Below are positions 1-8,010 of a DNA stretch of 64,000 bases, piece by piece. The DNA comes from Acinetobacter gyllenbergii CIP 110306 = MTCC 11365. Its GTDB lineage: Bacteria > Pseudomonadota > Gammaproteobacteria > Pseudomonadales > Moraxellaceae. Below the pieces are notes generated by a model. It did not search any database. It was not told the origin of the DNA and saw only the letters and a program-made list of their open reading frames with translations. The position numbers and the translations under genes were made by a program. Each line of letters starts with the position of its first letter. Position 1 is the stretch's first letter. Where the stretch lies: contig NZ_ATGG01000012.1 in NCBI RefSeq assembly GCF_000413855.1, positions 62,001 through 126,000 of the forward strand. The letters are read 5' to 3'.

Positions 1-1
1 A

Positions 2-1465
2 ATGACCGGTGTGATCACAGCATTCGCACCAGTGTTAGACGTTCGTAAAACATTAACGCCTGAATTGAAAAATTTAGCTGATTCAGTATTGGTTCGTATT
101 GATCTATCTAAAGGTCAATTCCGCCTAGGCGGCTCGATCCTTGCACAAGTGTACAAAGCCATTGGTTCAGTGACTCCTGATGTCGATAGTTTTGATGACT
201 TCAAAGCATTCTTTGCCTTGATTCAAGACTGGAACAATCGTGGTGTGATTAAGGCTTACCATGATATCGGTGATGGCGGCCTATTGGCGACTGTTGCGGA
301 AATGATGTTTGCTTCACGCTTAGGTGTGGCATTAGAAAATCAAAGCACTGAAAGTTTATTCGCTGAAGAAATTGGTGCTGTGCTGCAAATCACAGCAGCG
401 GATTGGGCTCAGTTAGAAGTTGAAGTTGCAGCATCAAGCCTGAAAGATGCAATTGCAGTTGTGGGTCGTGTCAATACAACCGATCAATTGGCTGTCAATG
501 GTTTGACTTTAGAACGTGCTGAATTACAACAAGCATGGGCAGAAGTATCACACCAAATTCAACGCTTACGTGACAACGTAGAAACTGCGGATCAAGAGTT
601 TGCTTTAATTGCAGATCAAAACCACAAAGGTTTAATTGCACAAGCAACCTATGATTTAAATGAGCCTGTTGAAGCGCCGTTTATCAATACACGTCGTCCT
701 AATATGGCGATCTTGCGTGAGCAGGGTGTTAACGGTCATGTTGAAATGGCAGCTGCTTTTGACAAAGTTGGCTTTAATACCATCGACGTACACATGAGTG
801 ACCTCCTTGCAGGTCGTGTCAGTTTAAGCGACTTCGAGGGTTTAGTGGCGTGTGGTGGTTTCTCATACGGTGACGTGATGGGTGCTGGTGGTGGCTGGGC
901 GAAATCAGTCTTGTTCAATGCCAAATTACGTGACCAGTTTGAACAGTTCTTCCATCGTCAAAATACATTCAGCTTGGGCGTATGTAACGGCTGTCAAATG
1001 ATGTCGCAACTTGCACCACTGATTCCAGGTGCTGAGCATTGGGGCCGTTTCCACCGCAATACTTCAGAAGTATTTGAGGCGCGTGCCGTGAATGTTCGCG
1101 TAGAAAAATCAGTTTCTGTCTTACTTGAAGATATGCAAGGTTCAATTTTACCAATCGCTGTTGCGCATGGTGAAGGTCGTCTGGTTGCAACTGAACAGCA
1201 AATTGCAGCTTTAAATGCTGAGAACCAAGTGATCTTGCGTTATGTGGATAGCTTGGGTCATCCAACTCAGCACTATCCATTGAACCCGAACGGTTCGCCT
1301 GAAGCGATTACTGGTTTAACTTCTAAAGATGGTCGTGCAACCGTGATGATGCCACATCCAGAGCGTAACTTCCGTGCATTACAACATTCTTGGAAGCCAG
1401 AAGACTGGGCTGAAGATGGTGCTTGGTTACGTATGTTCCGTAACGCACGTAAATTTATTGGTTAA
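2..1465 (+). CDS. purL: Phosphoribosylformylglycinamidine synthase, C-terminal part (start outside window)
   Basis: PurL catalyses the fourth step of purine synthesis, turning FGAR, ATP and glutamine into FGAM in the cytoplasm. The window holds only the last ~487 residues of a protein that is usually about 1,280 residues in gammaproteobacteria; the frame is open at the left edge, so the first ATG here is internal. The end of an AIR-synthase-like lobe comes first, followed by a class I glutamine amidotransferase domain. The nucleophile Cys is in GVCNGC (codon near base 983), and the His and Glu of the triad are in PHPERNF near base 1355. A terminator hairpin follows the stop. Identity is secure. 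Confidence 0.97.
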   Translation: MTGVITAFAPVLDVRKTLTPELKNLADSVLVRIDLSKGQFRLGGSILAQVYKAIGSVTPDVDSFDDFKAFFALIQDWNNRGVIKAYHDIGDGGLLATVAEMMFASRLGVALENQSTESLFAEEIGAVLQITAADWAQLEVEVAASSLKDAIAVVGRVNTTDQLAVNGLTLERAELQQAWAEVSHQIQRLRDNVETADQEFALIADQNHKGLIAQATYDLNEPVEAPFINTRRPNMAILREQGVNGHVEMAAAFDKVGFNTIDVHMSDLLAGRVSLSDFEGLVACGGFSYGDVMGAGGGWAKSVLFNAKLRDQFEQFFHRQNTFSLGVCNGCQMMSQLAPLIPGAEHWGRFHRNTSEVFEARAVNVRVEKSVSVLLEDMQGSILPIAVAHGEGRLVATEQQIAALNAENQVILRYVDSLGHPTQHYPLNPNGSPEAITGLTSKDGRATVMMPHPERNFRALQHSWKPEDWAEDGAWLRMFRNARKFIG

Positions 1466-1480
1466 TTAAACCCATGCAAT

Positions 1481-1500
1481 AAGCCACCGTTAGGTGGCTT
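1481..1500 (+). terminator. Intrinsic terminator after purL
   Basis: A perfect 8-bp stem (AAGCCACC/GGTGGCTT) with a GTTA loop starts 16 bases after the purL stop and is followed by an AT-rich stretch, so purL transcription probably ends before the exporter gene. Confidence 0.75.
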
Positions 1501-1540
1501 ATTTAATTCCGTATAAAATAATCATCAATGGACAAGAAAA

Positions 1541-2746
1541 ATGAAATCAAAAATCCATTTCCACGAATTTGCATTGCTGATGGCATTACTCATGTCCATC
1601 GTCTCTTTCTCGATTGATGCTGTTTTACCTGCACTCGGTGAAATTGGTCGTGTTTTTACTTTACAAAATAGTAATCAGGCGCAATGGGTCATCATCAGTA
1701 TTTTCTCTGGCATGACCATTGGACAGTTGATTGCAGGACCCTTATCCGATGCAATTGGACGGAAACGGATTTTATTCACTGGCATCGTGATCTACTTTAT
1801 AGGCAGTTTATTGTGCTATTCCACCCAAAGCTTTGAATGGTTCTTGCTGGGTCGTTTTATTCAGGGTGTTGGTGTTTCAGGGCCTTATGTGGCTTCGATT
1901 TCCATCGTTCGGGATAAATACAGTGGTGCCCAAATGGCGCGGATCATGTCACTGATCATGATGGTGTTTATGGTCGCACCTGCGGTTGCACCGAGCTTGG
2001 GACAGTTGATCATCCATTTCTTTGGCTGGCGCGATATTTTTGTGTTGTATATGGTTTATGCGGTAGCTGTTGGAGCTTGGGTGGCTTTGCGCTTGGAAGA
2101 GACCTTGGTACCTGAAAATCGTCTGCCAATGCGGGTACAAGCCTTTAAGGATGGTTTTAAGGAAGTGGTGAGCAATAAAACCACTATGAGCTATTTGTTA
2201 TGCGCAGGCTTTTGTTTTGGTGGATTTATTGGCTATCTCGGAACTTCACAACAAATTTTTATGCAGCAATTTGGCAAAACAGGGCAGGAGTTTAGTGCTT
2301 ATTTTGCTTTACAGGCAGGTATGGTGGGGATTGCATCCTTTGCTAATTCAAGAATTGTCATGAAGTTTGGTATGCGCCCTATCTGTATTTATGGCTTTCT
2401 TGGTTTAAGTCTAATCTCATTGCTGTTCCTCATCATTCAGCTGTCTGGCGTATCCATCTCATTCTGGATGTTTATGTTGTATACCTGCATTTTGTACTTA
2501 TTGTTTGGTAGCTTATTTGGCAATCTCAATGCGATTGCAATGGAACCCATGGGGCATGTTGCGGGTATGGCTTCTGCCATTATTGGGGCATCGTCTTCGG
2601 TATTATCGCTGATTCTCGCTTCTATTATTGGTCAGTTATATAACGGAACTTTAATTCCAATGACCTGTGGTTTTGTGATTCTATGTGGTTTGGCATTTGC
2701 GCTGACCTTATATGAAAAAAGGCAGTTAACTAAATTAGAAAGTTAA
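1541..2746 (+). CDS. Bcr/CflA family MFS drug exporter
   Basis: This 401-residue inner-membrane protein of the major facilitator superfamily (DHA1, Bcr/CflA subgroup) probably exports small drugs or metabolites by proton antiport. It shows about 12 hydrophobic segments. An acidic residue lies in the first segment (SIDAVLPAL, about residue 26), and a clear motif A, GPLSDAIGRKR, sits at residues 66-76 between segments 2 and 3. Length is normal for the family. It is a single gene between two hairpins, so probably its own transcription unit. The substrate cannot be told from sequence; bicyclomycin, chloramphenicol or amino-acid derivatives are family precedents only. Confidence 0.88.
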   Translation: MKSKIHFHEFALLMALLMSIVSFSIDAVLPALGEIGRVFTLQNSNQAQWVIISIFSGMTIGQLIAGPLSDAIGRKRILFTGIVIYFIGSLLCYSTQSFEWFLLGRFIQGVGVSGPYVASISIVRDKYSGAQMARIMSLIMMVFMVAPAVAPSLGQLIIHFFGWRDIFVLYMVYAVAVGAWVALRLEETLVPENRLPMRVQAFKDGFKEVVSNKTTMSYLLCAGFCFGGFIGYLGTSQQIFMQQFGKTGQEFSAYFALQAGMVGIASFANSRIVMKFGMRPICIYGFLGLSLISLLFLIIQLSGVSISFWMFMLYTCILYLLFGSLFGNLNAIAMEPMGHVAGMASAIIGASSSVLSLILASIIGQLYNGTLIPMTCGFVILCGLAFALTLYEKRQLTKLES

Positions 2747-2781
2747 ATCTTATAGTTCTATTTTTGCACTGAAATCTGTTT

Positions 2782-2805
2782 AAAAGCCATCATCAGATGG
2801 CTTTT
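2782..2805. terminator. Bidirectional terminator between convergent genes
   Basis: A perfect 10-bp stem (AAAAGCCATC/GATGGCTTTT) with an ATCA loop lies between the exporter and the convergent gene ending at 2811. A-tract and T-tract flank the stem, so it can act in both directions. Confidence 0.85.
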
Positions 2806-2810
2806 TATAT

Positions 2811-3380
2811 TTAGCTTTTGATGCAACTCATTAAGGCATCACGCGCTCTGAATCCACCGCTAATGGAGGATGCGTAAATTGTTTTGCCCTGCAATAGAAT
2901 TTCCATTGCGCCAACATCATCCAGCTGGGGAGCCGTCTGTACCATAGTTACAGGAACGAACAGCATACCTTTGTTTTGGCTAGGAAGTAGAGTCGCCTCA
3001 GTTGGCATAACGGAATGATCTGTTCGTATGACAATATCGAGTTGTTGATTGCTGGTGGTGATTGGTATATGAGGACCAGTAAAAAGTAACGCTCCTGTAT
3101 TTTTTTCTGTCGGGCCAAAGAGAGTGAGCTGATTTAATCCTGAATTATAAGAGACAGCACATCCTCCTTTCCTGCCTCTGTATTTGGAGAGAAACCAGAT
3201 TCCATGTTCACCTTGATAAATTTGTTTCATGTTTTTAGAGGGTGTTGATGAGTAGTGTGAATTTGCATCAGTTTGAATGGACTCATTTGCATAGAGAAAG
3301 GTTGATTCTGTTAAAGCAGTAAAAGTGAAAATTAGGGTCATTAGAGGTTTATGGGGCATATAAATACTCTTGCTTTGCAT
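2811..3380 (-). CDS. Secreted protein of unknown function
   Basis: I do not recognise this 189-residue protein. Residues 1-31 look like a Sec signal (basic start, hydrophobic core, cleavage plausible after LYA), but the n-region is long, and an internal ATG at residue 8 would give a more normal signal. The mature part has no clear membrane segment. It has one Cys in RKGGCAV and one near the C-terminus (LMSCIKS), which could form a periplasmic disulfide. It ends close to a shared terminator. The gene borders the accessory patch at 3.4-5.5 kb and may belong to it. Function is unknown. Confidence 0.6.
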   Translation of the reverse strand: MQSKSIYMPHKPLMTLIFTFTALTESTFLYANESIQTDANSHYSSTPSKNMKQIYQGEHGIWFLSKYRGRKGGCAVSYNSGLNQLTLFGPTEKNTGALLFTGPHIPITTSNQQLDIVIRTDHSVMPTEATLLPSQNKGMLFVPVTMVQTAPQLDDVGAMEILLQGKTIYASSISGGFRARDALMSCIKS

Positions 3381-3736
3381 TCTAGTTTTAAAAATTCTAT
3401 TTACTCGCTTTAAAATCTAATTGAGCGAATCATGGGATATTTGACTGTGCGTTATATATCCTGATTGGTCTTTTATATATTTTTTTAACATAGGTTAAAA
3501 GATCATAAGATGATCAATAGCTAAAATTGTCCTATGATGTTTATTATTAAAGAATAAGGTGTTTGATAATATGAGCACTCATTTTTTTTTAGGTAGATCG
3601 ATGGGGTGTTGTGGCTGATGATGGCAAAGGTATTTTTGGTATTCGAATAAGAGTAGTACGTGAATAGCTGAGAACAATGCACTTGATGGTGTAAAAAAGG
3701 TAGAGATTGTAAAATTAAAGAATTAGAGATTTATAT
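3381..3736. other. Gene-poor gap with remnant sequence
   Basis: This 356-base AT-rich gap separates the secreted protein gene from the broken SUKH gene. It holds a run of nine T at 3582-3590 and a short open frame that may be the tail of a lost toxin gene (listed separately). I see no intact gene, RNA or clear terminator in the rest; a promoter for the minus-strand gene is expected but not obvious. Confidence 0.5.
3593..3667 (+). pseudogene. Possible C-terminal remnant of a toxin gene
   Basis: A 24-codon frame with no start codon, entered straight after an in-frame stop at 3590, reads VDRWGVVADDGK then GIFGIRIRVVRE and ends in TAG. It looks like the last strand-rich residues of a real protein rather than random intergenic DNA. 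Because an SMI1/KNR4-type immunity gene follows 70 bases later, I infer it may be the end of a deleted polymorphic toxin. The match to any toxin family is not proven. Confidence 0.3.
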
Positions 3737-4297
3737 ATGGTTGATTTTATTTCTGAGTTGATAAACTGTCGACATGAAGATACGCATTTACCTTTTTATC
3801 CAGAAAATATTCAAGGCTATACAGAGCAAGAACTTGACCAGATTGCTGAAATTTATAATCTAGAGATACATGGGCAGTTCCGAGAGTTTTTATTGTAAAT
3901 GGGAAGATGCTCAGGTGGTTTGTTGTGGGGTAGTGTATCTATGTTCAGATATTCATGGAATAAAGAGGCTTATACAGACTATCAAAAAGTTTTAGATGAT
4001 GAAGATGAAATAAATAAACCTAAAGGGTGGATTAGTGCAGTTGAAAATAAACTCTTCCCATTAACAAATGAAAATGAAGGCAATCAGTTTGCATATCTGG
4101 CGACTGCTTTAAAGAATGATTATGTTTGGCCATGGGATGATGGACAACCAGAATCTGAATTTAGTTGTACTGGATCTACACTTTTAGAATATTTAAAATG
4201 GTTAGTGGCGGATGAGACTAAACAAGCGCGGTTTTGTGACAAATCGGTCAACTTTGAACAGGATAAAGAATATATTACGGGAAGATTATTAGACTAA
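3737..4297 (+). pseudogene. SMI1/KNR4 (SUKH) family gene interrupted by an in-frame stop
   Basis: The ATG at 3737 opens a frame of 53 codons ending ...FREFLL, then a TAA at 3896-3898, then the same frame continues for 132 codons from MGRCSGG to 4297. Joined, the product would be about 186 residues and fits the SUKH layout: an N-terminal E-rich helix, a F-x-x-F-L segment, then a glycine-rich G-x-L-x-G strand (MGRCSGGLLWG). The family contains many immunity proteins that neutralise contact-dependent or Rhs-type toxins. One nonsense codon is the only lesion I see, so it is either a recent pseudogene or a sequencing error. The downstream half has an in-frame ATG right after the stop, but would lack the N-terminal helix. 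Confidence 0.65.
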
Positions 4298-4359
4298 ATC
4301 ATTGGTTTGAAATTAAAAGTTTTATTTATATAACTTCGAGCGACTAAAAGTGCAGTGCT

Positions 4360-4773
4360 ATGAAAAAAGTTGTCCCTGTAATTTTAAGACATTCAAATCA
4401 AGGCCGAGAAATATTGGCTTTTCATCATCCACTTGCTGGGACTCAATTGGTCAAGGGTACTATTGAACATGATGAGCAATATGAACAGGCTGCGATCCGT
4501 GAGTTATTTGAAGAATCAGGCTTGATTGCTCAGCCTAATCCTAAGTTTATCGGTGATCTCATACTGAATGTTAATCAGCAAAACTGGTATTTCTATTTAT
4601 GTGAGGTGACTTGCGAATTGGCTGAAACGTGGCACCATCATTGTCAGGATGGCGGTGGGTTAGATTTCAAATTCTTTTGGTATCCTTTAGATCAACAACC
4701 AGATGATCATTGGCATGAAACCTTTAGAGAAGCCTTAGGTTTTCTAAATAGTCTGATTGTAGGCAGAAAATAA
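4360..4773 (+). CDS. Nudix hydrolase
   Basis: This 137-residue cytoplasmic protein carries a full Nudix box at residues 33-55: G33, E39, R47-E48, E51-E52 and G54 match the G-x5-E-x7-R-E-U-x-E-E-x-G-U pattern. Such enzymes cleave nucleoside diphosphates linked to another group, using magnesium held by the glutamates. The rest of the fold is short and standard, and the substrate cannot be predicted. A GTG-started gene of unknown function begins four bases after the stop, so the two are probably co-translated. It sits in the accessory patch after the broken SUKH gene. Confidence 0.88.
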   Translation: MKKVVPVILRHSNQGREILAFHHPLAGTQLVKGTIEHDEQYEQAAIRELFEESGLIAQPNPKFIGDLILNVNQQNWYFYLCEVTCELAETWHHHCQDGGGLDFKFFWYPLDQQPDDHWHETFREALGFLNSLIVGRK

Positions 4774-4777
4774 TTTA

Positions 4778-5275
4778 GTGAACAAATTAAAGAATGTTGT
4801 CTACGTATTGGCTGAAAAAATCACAAATCGCTACCATGACTATAATGGGTTTTGGGGCATAGGAGTCCTTTATTCAGATTGTTTACAGTATAATACGACT
4901 CGAATTGAATTAGATTTACTTCATCAAACGTCTAGTTTAGAAAGCAAAAATTCGATTCATTTTTTGAATGATTTAATAAAAATACTCATGTTTTATTTAG
5001 ATAAAAATAATTTAAATTTAGAGCAGTTAAAAGCTGTAAAAATTATAATTGAATATGATCTTGATCATAATATTTCACAAAGAAATGTATTGTGGGGAGA
5101 TTTTTACAGTGTCGAGGTGAAGATCATGAGCATTTGTGATCGAATGTATAAACAAGAACGTTATGGTTATTGTTTTCCTCATTTGATGTGGGATCGCGAA
5201 AAATGTGGTTTATCTGACACGATCTCGCCGAGTACCGTACATTTTTTGAAAAATTATTTCTATAAGAATAAATAA
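4778..5275 (+). CDS. Hypothetical protein coupled to the Nudix gene
   Basis: I do not recognise this 165-residue protein. It starts at GTG 4778, four bases after the Nudix stop, which suggests translational coupling; no strong ribosome binding site is visible. It has no signal peptide or membrane segment and is rich in Lys, Asn, Asp and Ile. It contains a WGIGVLYSDC segment and a C-terminal half rich in aromatic residues and Cys (MYKQERYGYCFP). Codon use is very AT-rich compared with the core genes nearby, which fits an acquired accessory gene. Function unknown. Confidence 0.6.
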   Translation: MNKLKNVVYVLAEKITNRYHDYNGFWGIGVLYSDCLQYNTTRIELDLLHQTSSLESKNSIHFLNDLIKILMFYLDKNNLNLEQLKAVKIIIEYDLDHNISQRNVLWGDFYSVEVKIMSICDRMYKQERYGYCFPHLMWDREKCGLSDTISPSTVHFLKNYFYKNK

Positions 5276-5370
5276 TAAATAATGAGACTTTTTAAGGTTT
5301 AAGATTAATTTTTCAGTGGCTCAATTCTTGCTTCTTATATTTTAACAATGAACAAAATATGAGAAGTCTG

Positions 5371-5502
5371 ATGATGAAAAATGCAAATTATTTAAGAACA
5401 GTGCATACCAAAGATCGAGGTTGGTTTTGGTTTGGTCTAACGGTGCTGATTCAAGTGCTATTTATTGTCGTGAGTTACCTAGCGATCAATATTTCACTTT
5501 GA
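5371..5502 (+). CDS. Small single-pass membrane protein (43 aa)
   Basis: ATG at 5371 (or the next codon) opens a 43-residue frame: a basic, polar N-terminus (MMKNANYLRTVHTKDRG) followed by one hydrophobic helix of about 23 residues starting at WFWFGLTVLIQ. A GAGAAG ribosome binding site lies 4-9 bases upstream. The composition, good initiation signal and positive-inside topology argue for a real small inner-membrane protein. Function unknown. Confidence 0.55.
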   Translation: MMKNANYLRTVHTKDRGWFWFGLTVLIQVLFIVVSYLAINISL

Positions 5503-5564
5503 TTCTTCAGCTTTTATCGCGTTATGATGAGAGTCTCATCTATTTGATTTGAGCTGTTTAAGTG

Positions 5565-5879
5565 ATGCTAAAACTAATTTATTACGTGCCAGAATCTCAT
5601 TTGAAATCGACTAAACAAGCGATTTTTGCTGCTGGGGCGGGTGGTATTGGCAATTACGAACATTGTGCGTGGCAAGTCAAAGGAACTGGACAGTTTAAGC
5701 CCGTAAAAGGTGCGAATCCCTTTTTAGGGCAATTAGATGAATTAGAGCAGCTCGAAGAATGGCGCGTTGAAACCATTGTCTCTGAAGAAAAGGCCAGTGC
5801 GGTGGCAAAAGCTTTAAAGGCAAGCCATCCCTATGAAGAACCTGCTTTTGAGTTTATCCAGATTTTAGAGATTCAATAA
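5565..5879 (+). CDS. YqfO/NIF3-like domain protein
   Basis: This roughly 104-residue protein matches the stand-alone form of the YqfO domain found inserted in NIF3-family proteins, which has a CutA/PII-like ferredoxin fold. The typical N-terminus (LIYYVPESHL), AAGAGGIGNYEHCAW and a C-terminal HPYEEPAFE motif are all present. Its biochemical role is not established; members often form trimers and may bind metals or ligands. ATG 5565 is chosen over the GTG one codon earlier because homologues begin M-L/Y-K-L. It converges with the glycerate kinase gene, leaving three bases between them. Confidence 0.85.
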   Translation: MLKLIYYVPESHLKSTKQAIFAAGAGGIGNYEHCAWQVKGTGQFKPVKGANPFLGQLDELEQLEEWRVETIVSEEKASAVAKALKASHPYEEPAFEFIQILEIQ

Positions 5880-5882
5880 ACT

Positions 5883-7028
5883 TTATTCTTTTCTAAGCAT
5901 ACTGCTTTGAATCAACCGAGCGATATCTGTTGTCCGTGCATGAATCAGCTCTGCCGCATTTTGACAGGCTTCTTCTAGACTGGTTGGGCCTGAGGTTAAA
6001 GAGAAGGCAGCAGTAACACCATGTGGGTAAAGTGCTTGGTAATTCTCTCCAAGTGTTCCTGTAATCACAATGACAGGGATATTGGCGGCTTGTGCTATTT
6101 TGGCGACACCGAATGGAGTTTTACCATTCAAGGTCTGCTCATCAAACTTGCCTTCACCTGTAATCACCCAATCTGCACCTTGGATTTTGGCAGCGAGCTG
6201 ATTTAATTCCGCAATGACTTCGACTCCAGATCGAAACTCGGCTTTTAAGAATGTTCTAGCAGCAAAACCAAGTCCACCAGCAGCTCCTGCACCAGCTTCA
6301 TGACGTTGATCGACGCCAAGCAATTGTGTGGTGACATCGGCAAAATGGGAGAGGGCTTGATCTAACTCTAACACTTGTTGAGGTGAAGCCCCTTTTTGTG
6401 GCCCAAAAATATGAGAAGCGCCATTGGTTCCACATAAAGGATTGGTCACATCGGCGGCTAATCGAAATTGGGTTTGTTGAATCCGTGGATCAAGCTGATC
6501 TAAATTGATTTTAGCTAAGTTTCGCAGTGCAATGCCGCCAGCGGCTAGGGGATTATGCTTTGCATCTAGAAATGTTGCCCCTAATGCCGTCAATAAGCCT
6601 GTGCCTGCATCATTGGTTGCGCTGCCGCCGACAGTCAGTACAATTTCCTTTGCACCCGCATCCAAAGCAGCGAGGATCAGTTCACCTGTACCAAAAGTAC
6701 TGCTGATACATGCATCTCGATCAGCAGGTTGCACCAACTGGATACCACTGGCTTGTGCCATTTCAATAATGGCAATTTTTTCTGTGGCTAACCAGCCCCA
6801 TTTAGCCAGTACAGGTTCACCAAGAGGGCCTTGTACCATTTGCTCACGCCATTCCCCTGAACAAACTTCTAAGACAGCCTCGATAGAGCCTTCGCCACCA
6901 TCCGCCATGGGGCATTGAATGATTTCTGCATTAGGAAAGACCTGTTGCCAACCTGAAGCAATTGCTTGAGCAATCTCCTGTGCAGATAGGCTGTCTTTAA
7001 AGGAATCTGGGGCAATCACAACTTTCAT
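5883..7028 (-). CDS. Glycerate kinase (GlxK/GarK type)
   Basis: The 381-residue protein is a type-1 glycerate kinase, phosphorylating D-glycerate with ATP to 2-phosphoglycerate (or 3-, depending on subgroup) in the cytoplasm. It begins with the family signature MKVVIAPDSFKDS and carries AMADGGEGS-like (QCPMADGGEGS), GGSATNDAGTG and GAGAAGGLGF motifs, and VITGEGKFDEQT in the C-terminal half. Length is normal. It stands alone on the minus strand, with no glyoxylate or glucarate genes next to it, so the pathway it serves here is not shown. Assignment to glxK versus garK is not possible from context. Confidence 0.93.
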   Translation of the reverse strand: MKVVIAPDSFKDSLSAQEIAQAIASGWQQVFPNAEIIQCPMADGGEGSIEAVLEVCSGEWREQMVQGPLGEPVLAKWGWLATEKIAIIEMAQASGIQLVQPADRDACISSTFGTGELILAALDAGAKEIVLTVGGSATNDAGTGLLTALGATFLDAKHNPLAAGGIALRNLAKINLDQLDPRIQQTQFRLAADVTNPLCGTNGASHIFGPQKGASPQQVLELDQALSHFADVTTQLLGVDQRHEAGAGAAGGLGFAARTFLKAEFRSGVEVIAELNQLAAKIQGADWVITGEGKFDEQTLNGKTPFGVAKIAQAANIPVIVITGTLGENYQALYPHGVTAAFSLTSGPTSLEEACQNAAELIHARTTDIARLIQSSMLRKE

Positions 7029-7109
7029 AATTGTTTGTAACTTTATCTTGTTCTGACCTGAGCTTAGTCTGTCTGGTGTGGAATAGCTAGATGAATGCCA
7101 AAAAGAAAA

Positions 7110-7140
7110 AAGCCACTGAATTGTATCAACTCAGTGGCTT
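7110..7140 (-). terminator. Intrinsic terminator after the enoyl-CoA hydratase gene
   Basis: On the minus strand a perfect 10-bp stem (AAGCCACTGA/TCAGTGGCTT) with an 11-base loop is followed by a T-rich run. It lies 22 bases past the stop at 7163. Confidence 0.88.
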
Positions 7141-7162
7141 GGTTTAATCAACGATTATTGCA

Positions 7163-7963
7163 TCAATTAAACTGAGAAAAATCAGGTTTACGTTTTTGCA
7201 TAAAGGCTTGTACTGCTTCCATCATTTCAGGAGAACGTACACGTTGCATAAAGATTTCAGCTTCATCATCAACACATGCGATGATTTCAGCCAAGTCTTG
7301 TTTCATCAGAGCTTTAGTTTGTTTGATCGAAGCCAATGGCAACGCAGCTAAATGTTGAGCTGTTTGTTGCGCAGTGGCGTAGACATCTTCAACCACATCA
7401 TTGACAAGATTGGCTTTAACCGCAGTTGCTGCATCAAATTTCTTCGCAGTGAAGAGCAATTCAGCGGCTTTTTGATAGCCTGCCTGCTTCACCAATAAAC
7501 GACTTGCTGCGCCTTCTGGAGATAGGCCGAGGCTAACAAATGGAATCTGGAACAGGGCAGTATTGTCTGCAAATACCATGTCAGCATGTAATAAGATCGT
7601 CACGCCGATACCGATGGCGACGCCTTTGACTGCAATAATGAGTGGCTTAGAAAAACGCGCAGCAGCTTTTAACAATACAAAAGGAGGCTGATCACCCGCT
7701 TTGCCTTCATGTGGTTTTTGAATAAAACCCATAAAGTCTTTCATGTCATTACCCGCAGTAAAGTCTTGTTCTGCACCACGGAAAATGACCACACGAACGT
7801 CTTTGTTTGCATCGGCTTCATCTAGAGCTTTTGCGATCCAAAGGTAAAGTTCGCCATAGAGTGCATTTTTTGCTTCTGAACGGTTAATGGCTAAGGTGAG
7901 TACGCCATCTTCTAAATTTGCTTGCAAATGTTGATGAGGTTGTTGAATACAGCTAAGTGTCAT
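7163..7963 (-). CDS. Enoyl-CoA hydratase/isomerase family protein
   Basis: The 266-residue protein has the crotonase fold, whose members hydrate or isomerise acyl-CoA double bonds through an oxyanion hole. The first oxyanion segment is FTAGNDMKDF and the second is AVKGVAIGIGVT followed by LLHADMVFA. The acidic segment SLGLSPEGAAS is where the catalytic Glu of hydratases or isomerases lies. The A-x-N-D variation at the first site is common in the PaaG/ECI-like branch rather than in FadB. Substrate is unknown. It is transcribed alone from a short gap opposite the NadM-like gene. Confidence 0.88.
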   Translation of the reverse strand: MTLSCIQQPHQHLQANLEDGVLTLAINRSEAKNALYGELYLWIAKALDEADANKDVRVVIFRGAEQDFTAGNDMKDFMGFIQKPHEGKAGDQPPFVLLKAAARFSKPLIIAVKGVAIGIGVTILLHADMVFADNTALFQIPFVSLGLSPEGAASRLLVKQAGYQKAAELLFTAKKFDAATAVKANLVNDVVEDVYATAQQTAQHLAALPLASIKQTKALMKQDLAEIIACVDDEAEIFMQRVRSPEMMEAVQAFMQKRKPDFSQFN

Positions 7964-8010
7964 CGTACTATCCTTGCTTTAATCCAGATTGATTTTTAAG
8001 TGCCCTCATT

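Noticed and set aside
3571..3667. Frameshifted toxin gene across the nine-T run at 3582-3590
   Set aside because: Adding or removing T residues to join the upstream ATG with the orphan tail creates a TAG stop, so a simple slippage event does not restore a gene.
4891..4901. TAATACGACTC, the first 11 bases of the phage T7 promoter
   Set aside because: The match stops there (the next bases differ), it lies inside a coding frame, and no phage polymerase gene is present. Chance is the simplest reading.
6505..6918. 137-codon open frame on the plus strand
   Set aside because: It is antisense to the glycerate kinase gene, whose motifs are all intact, and its own product has no recognisable feature.
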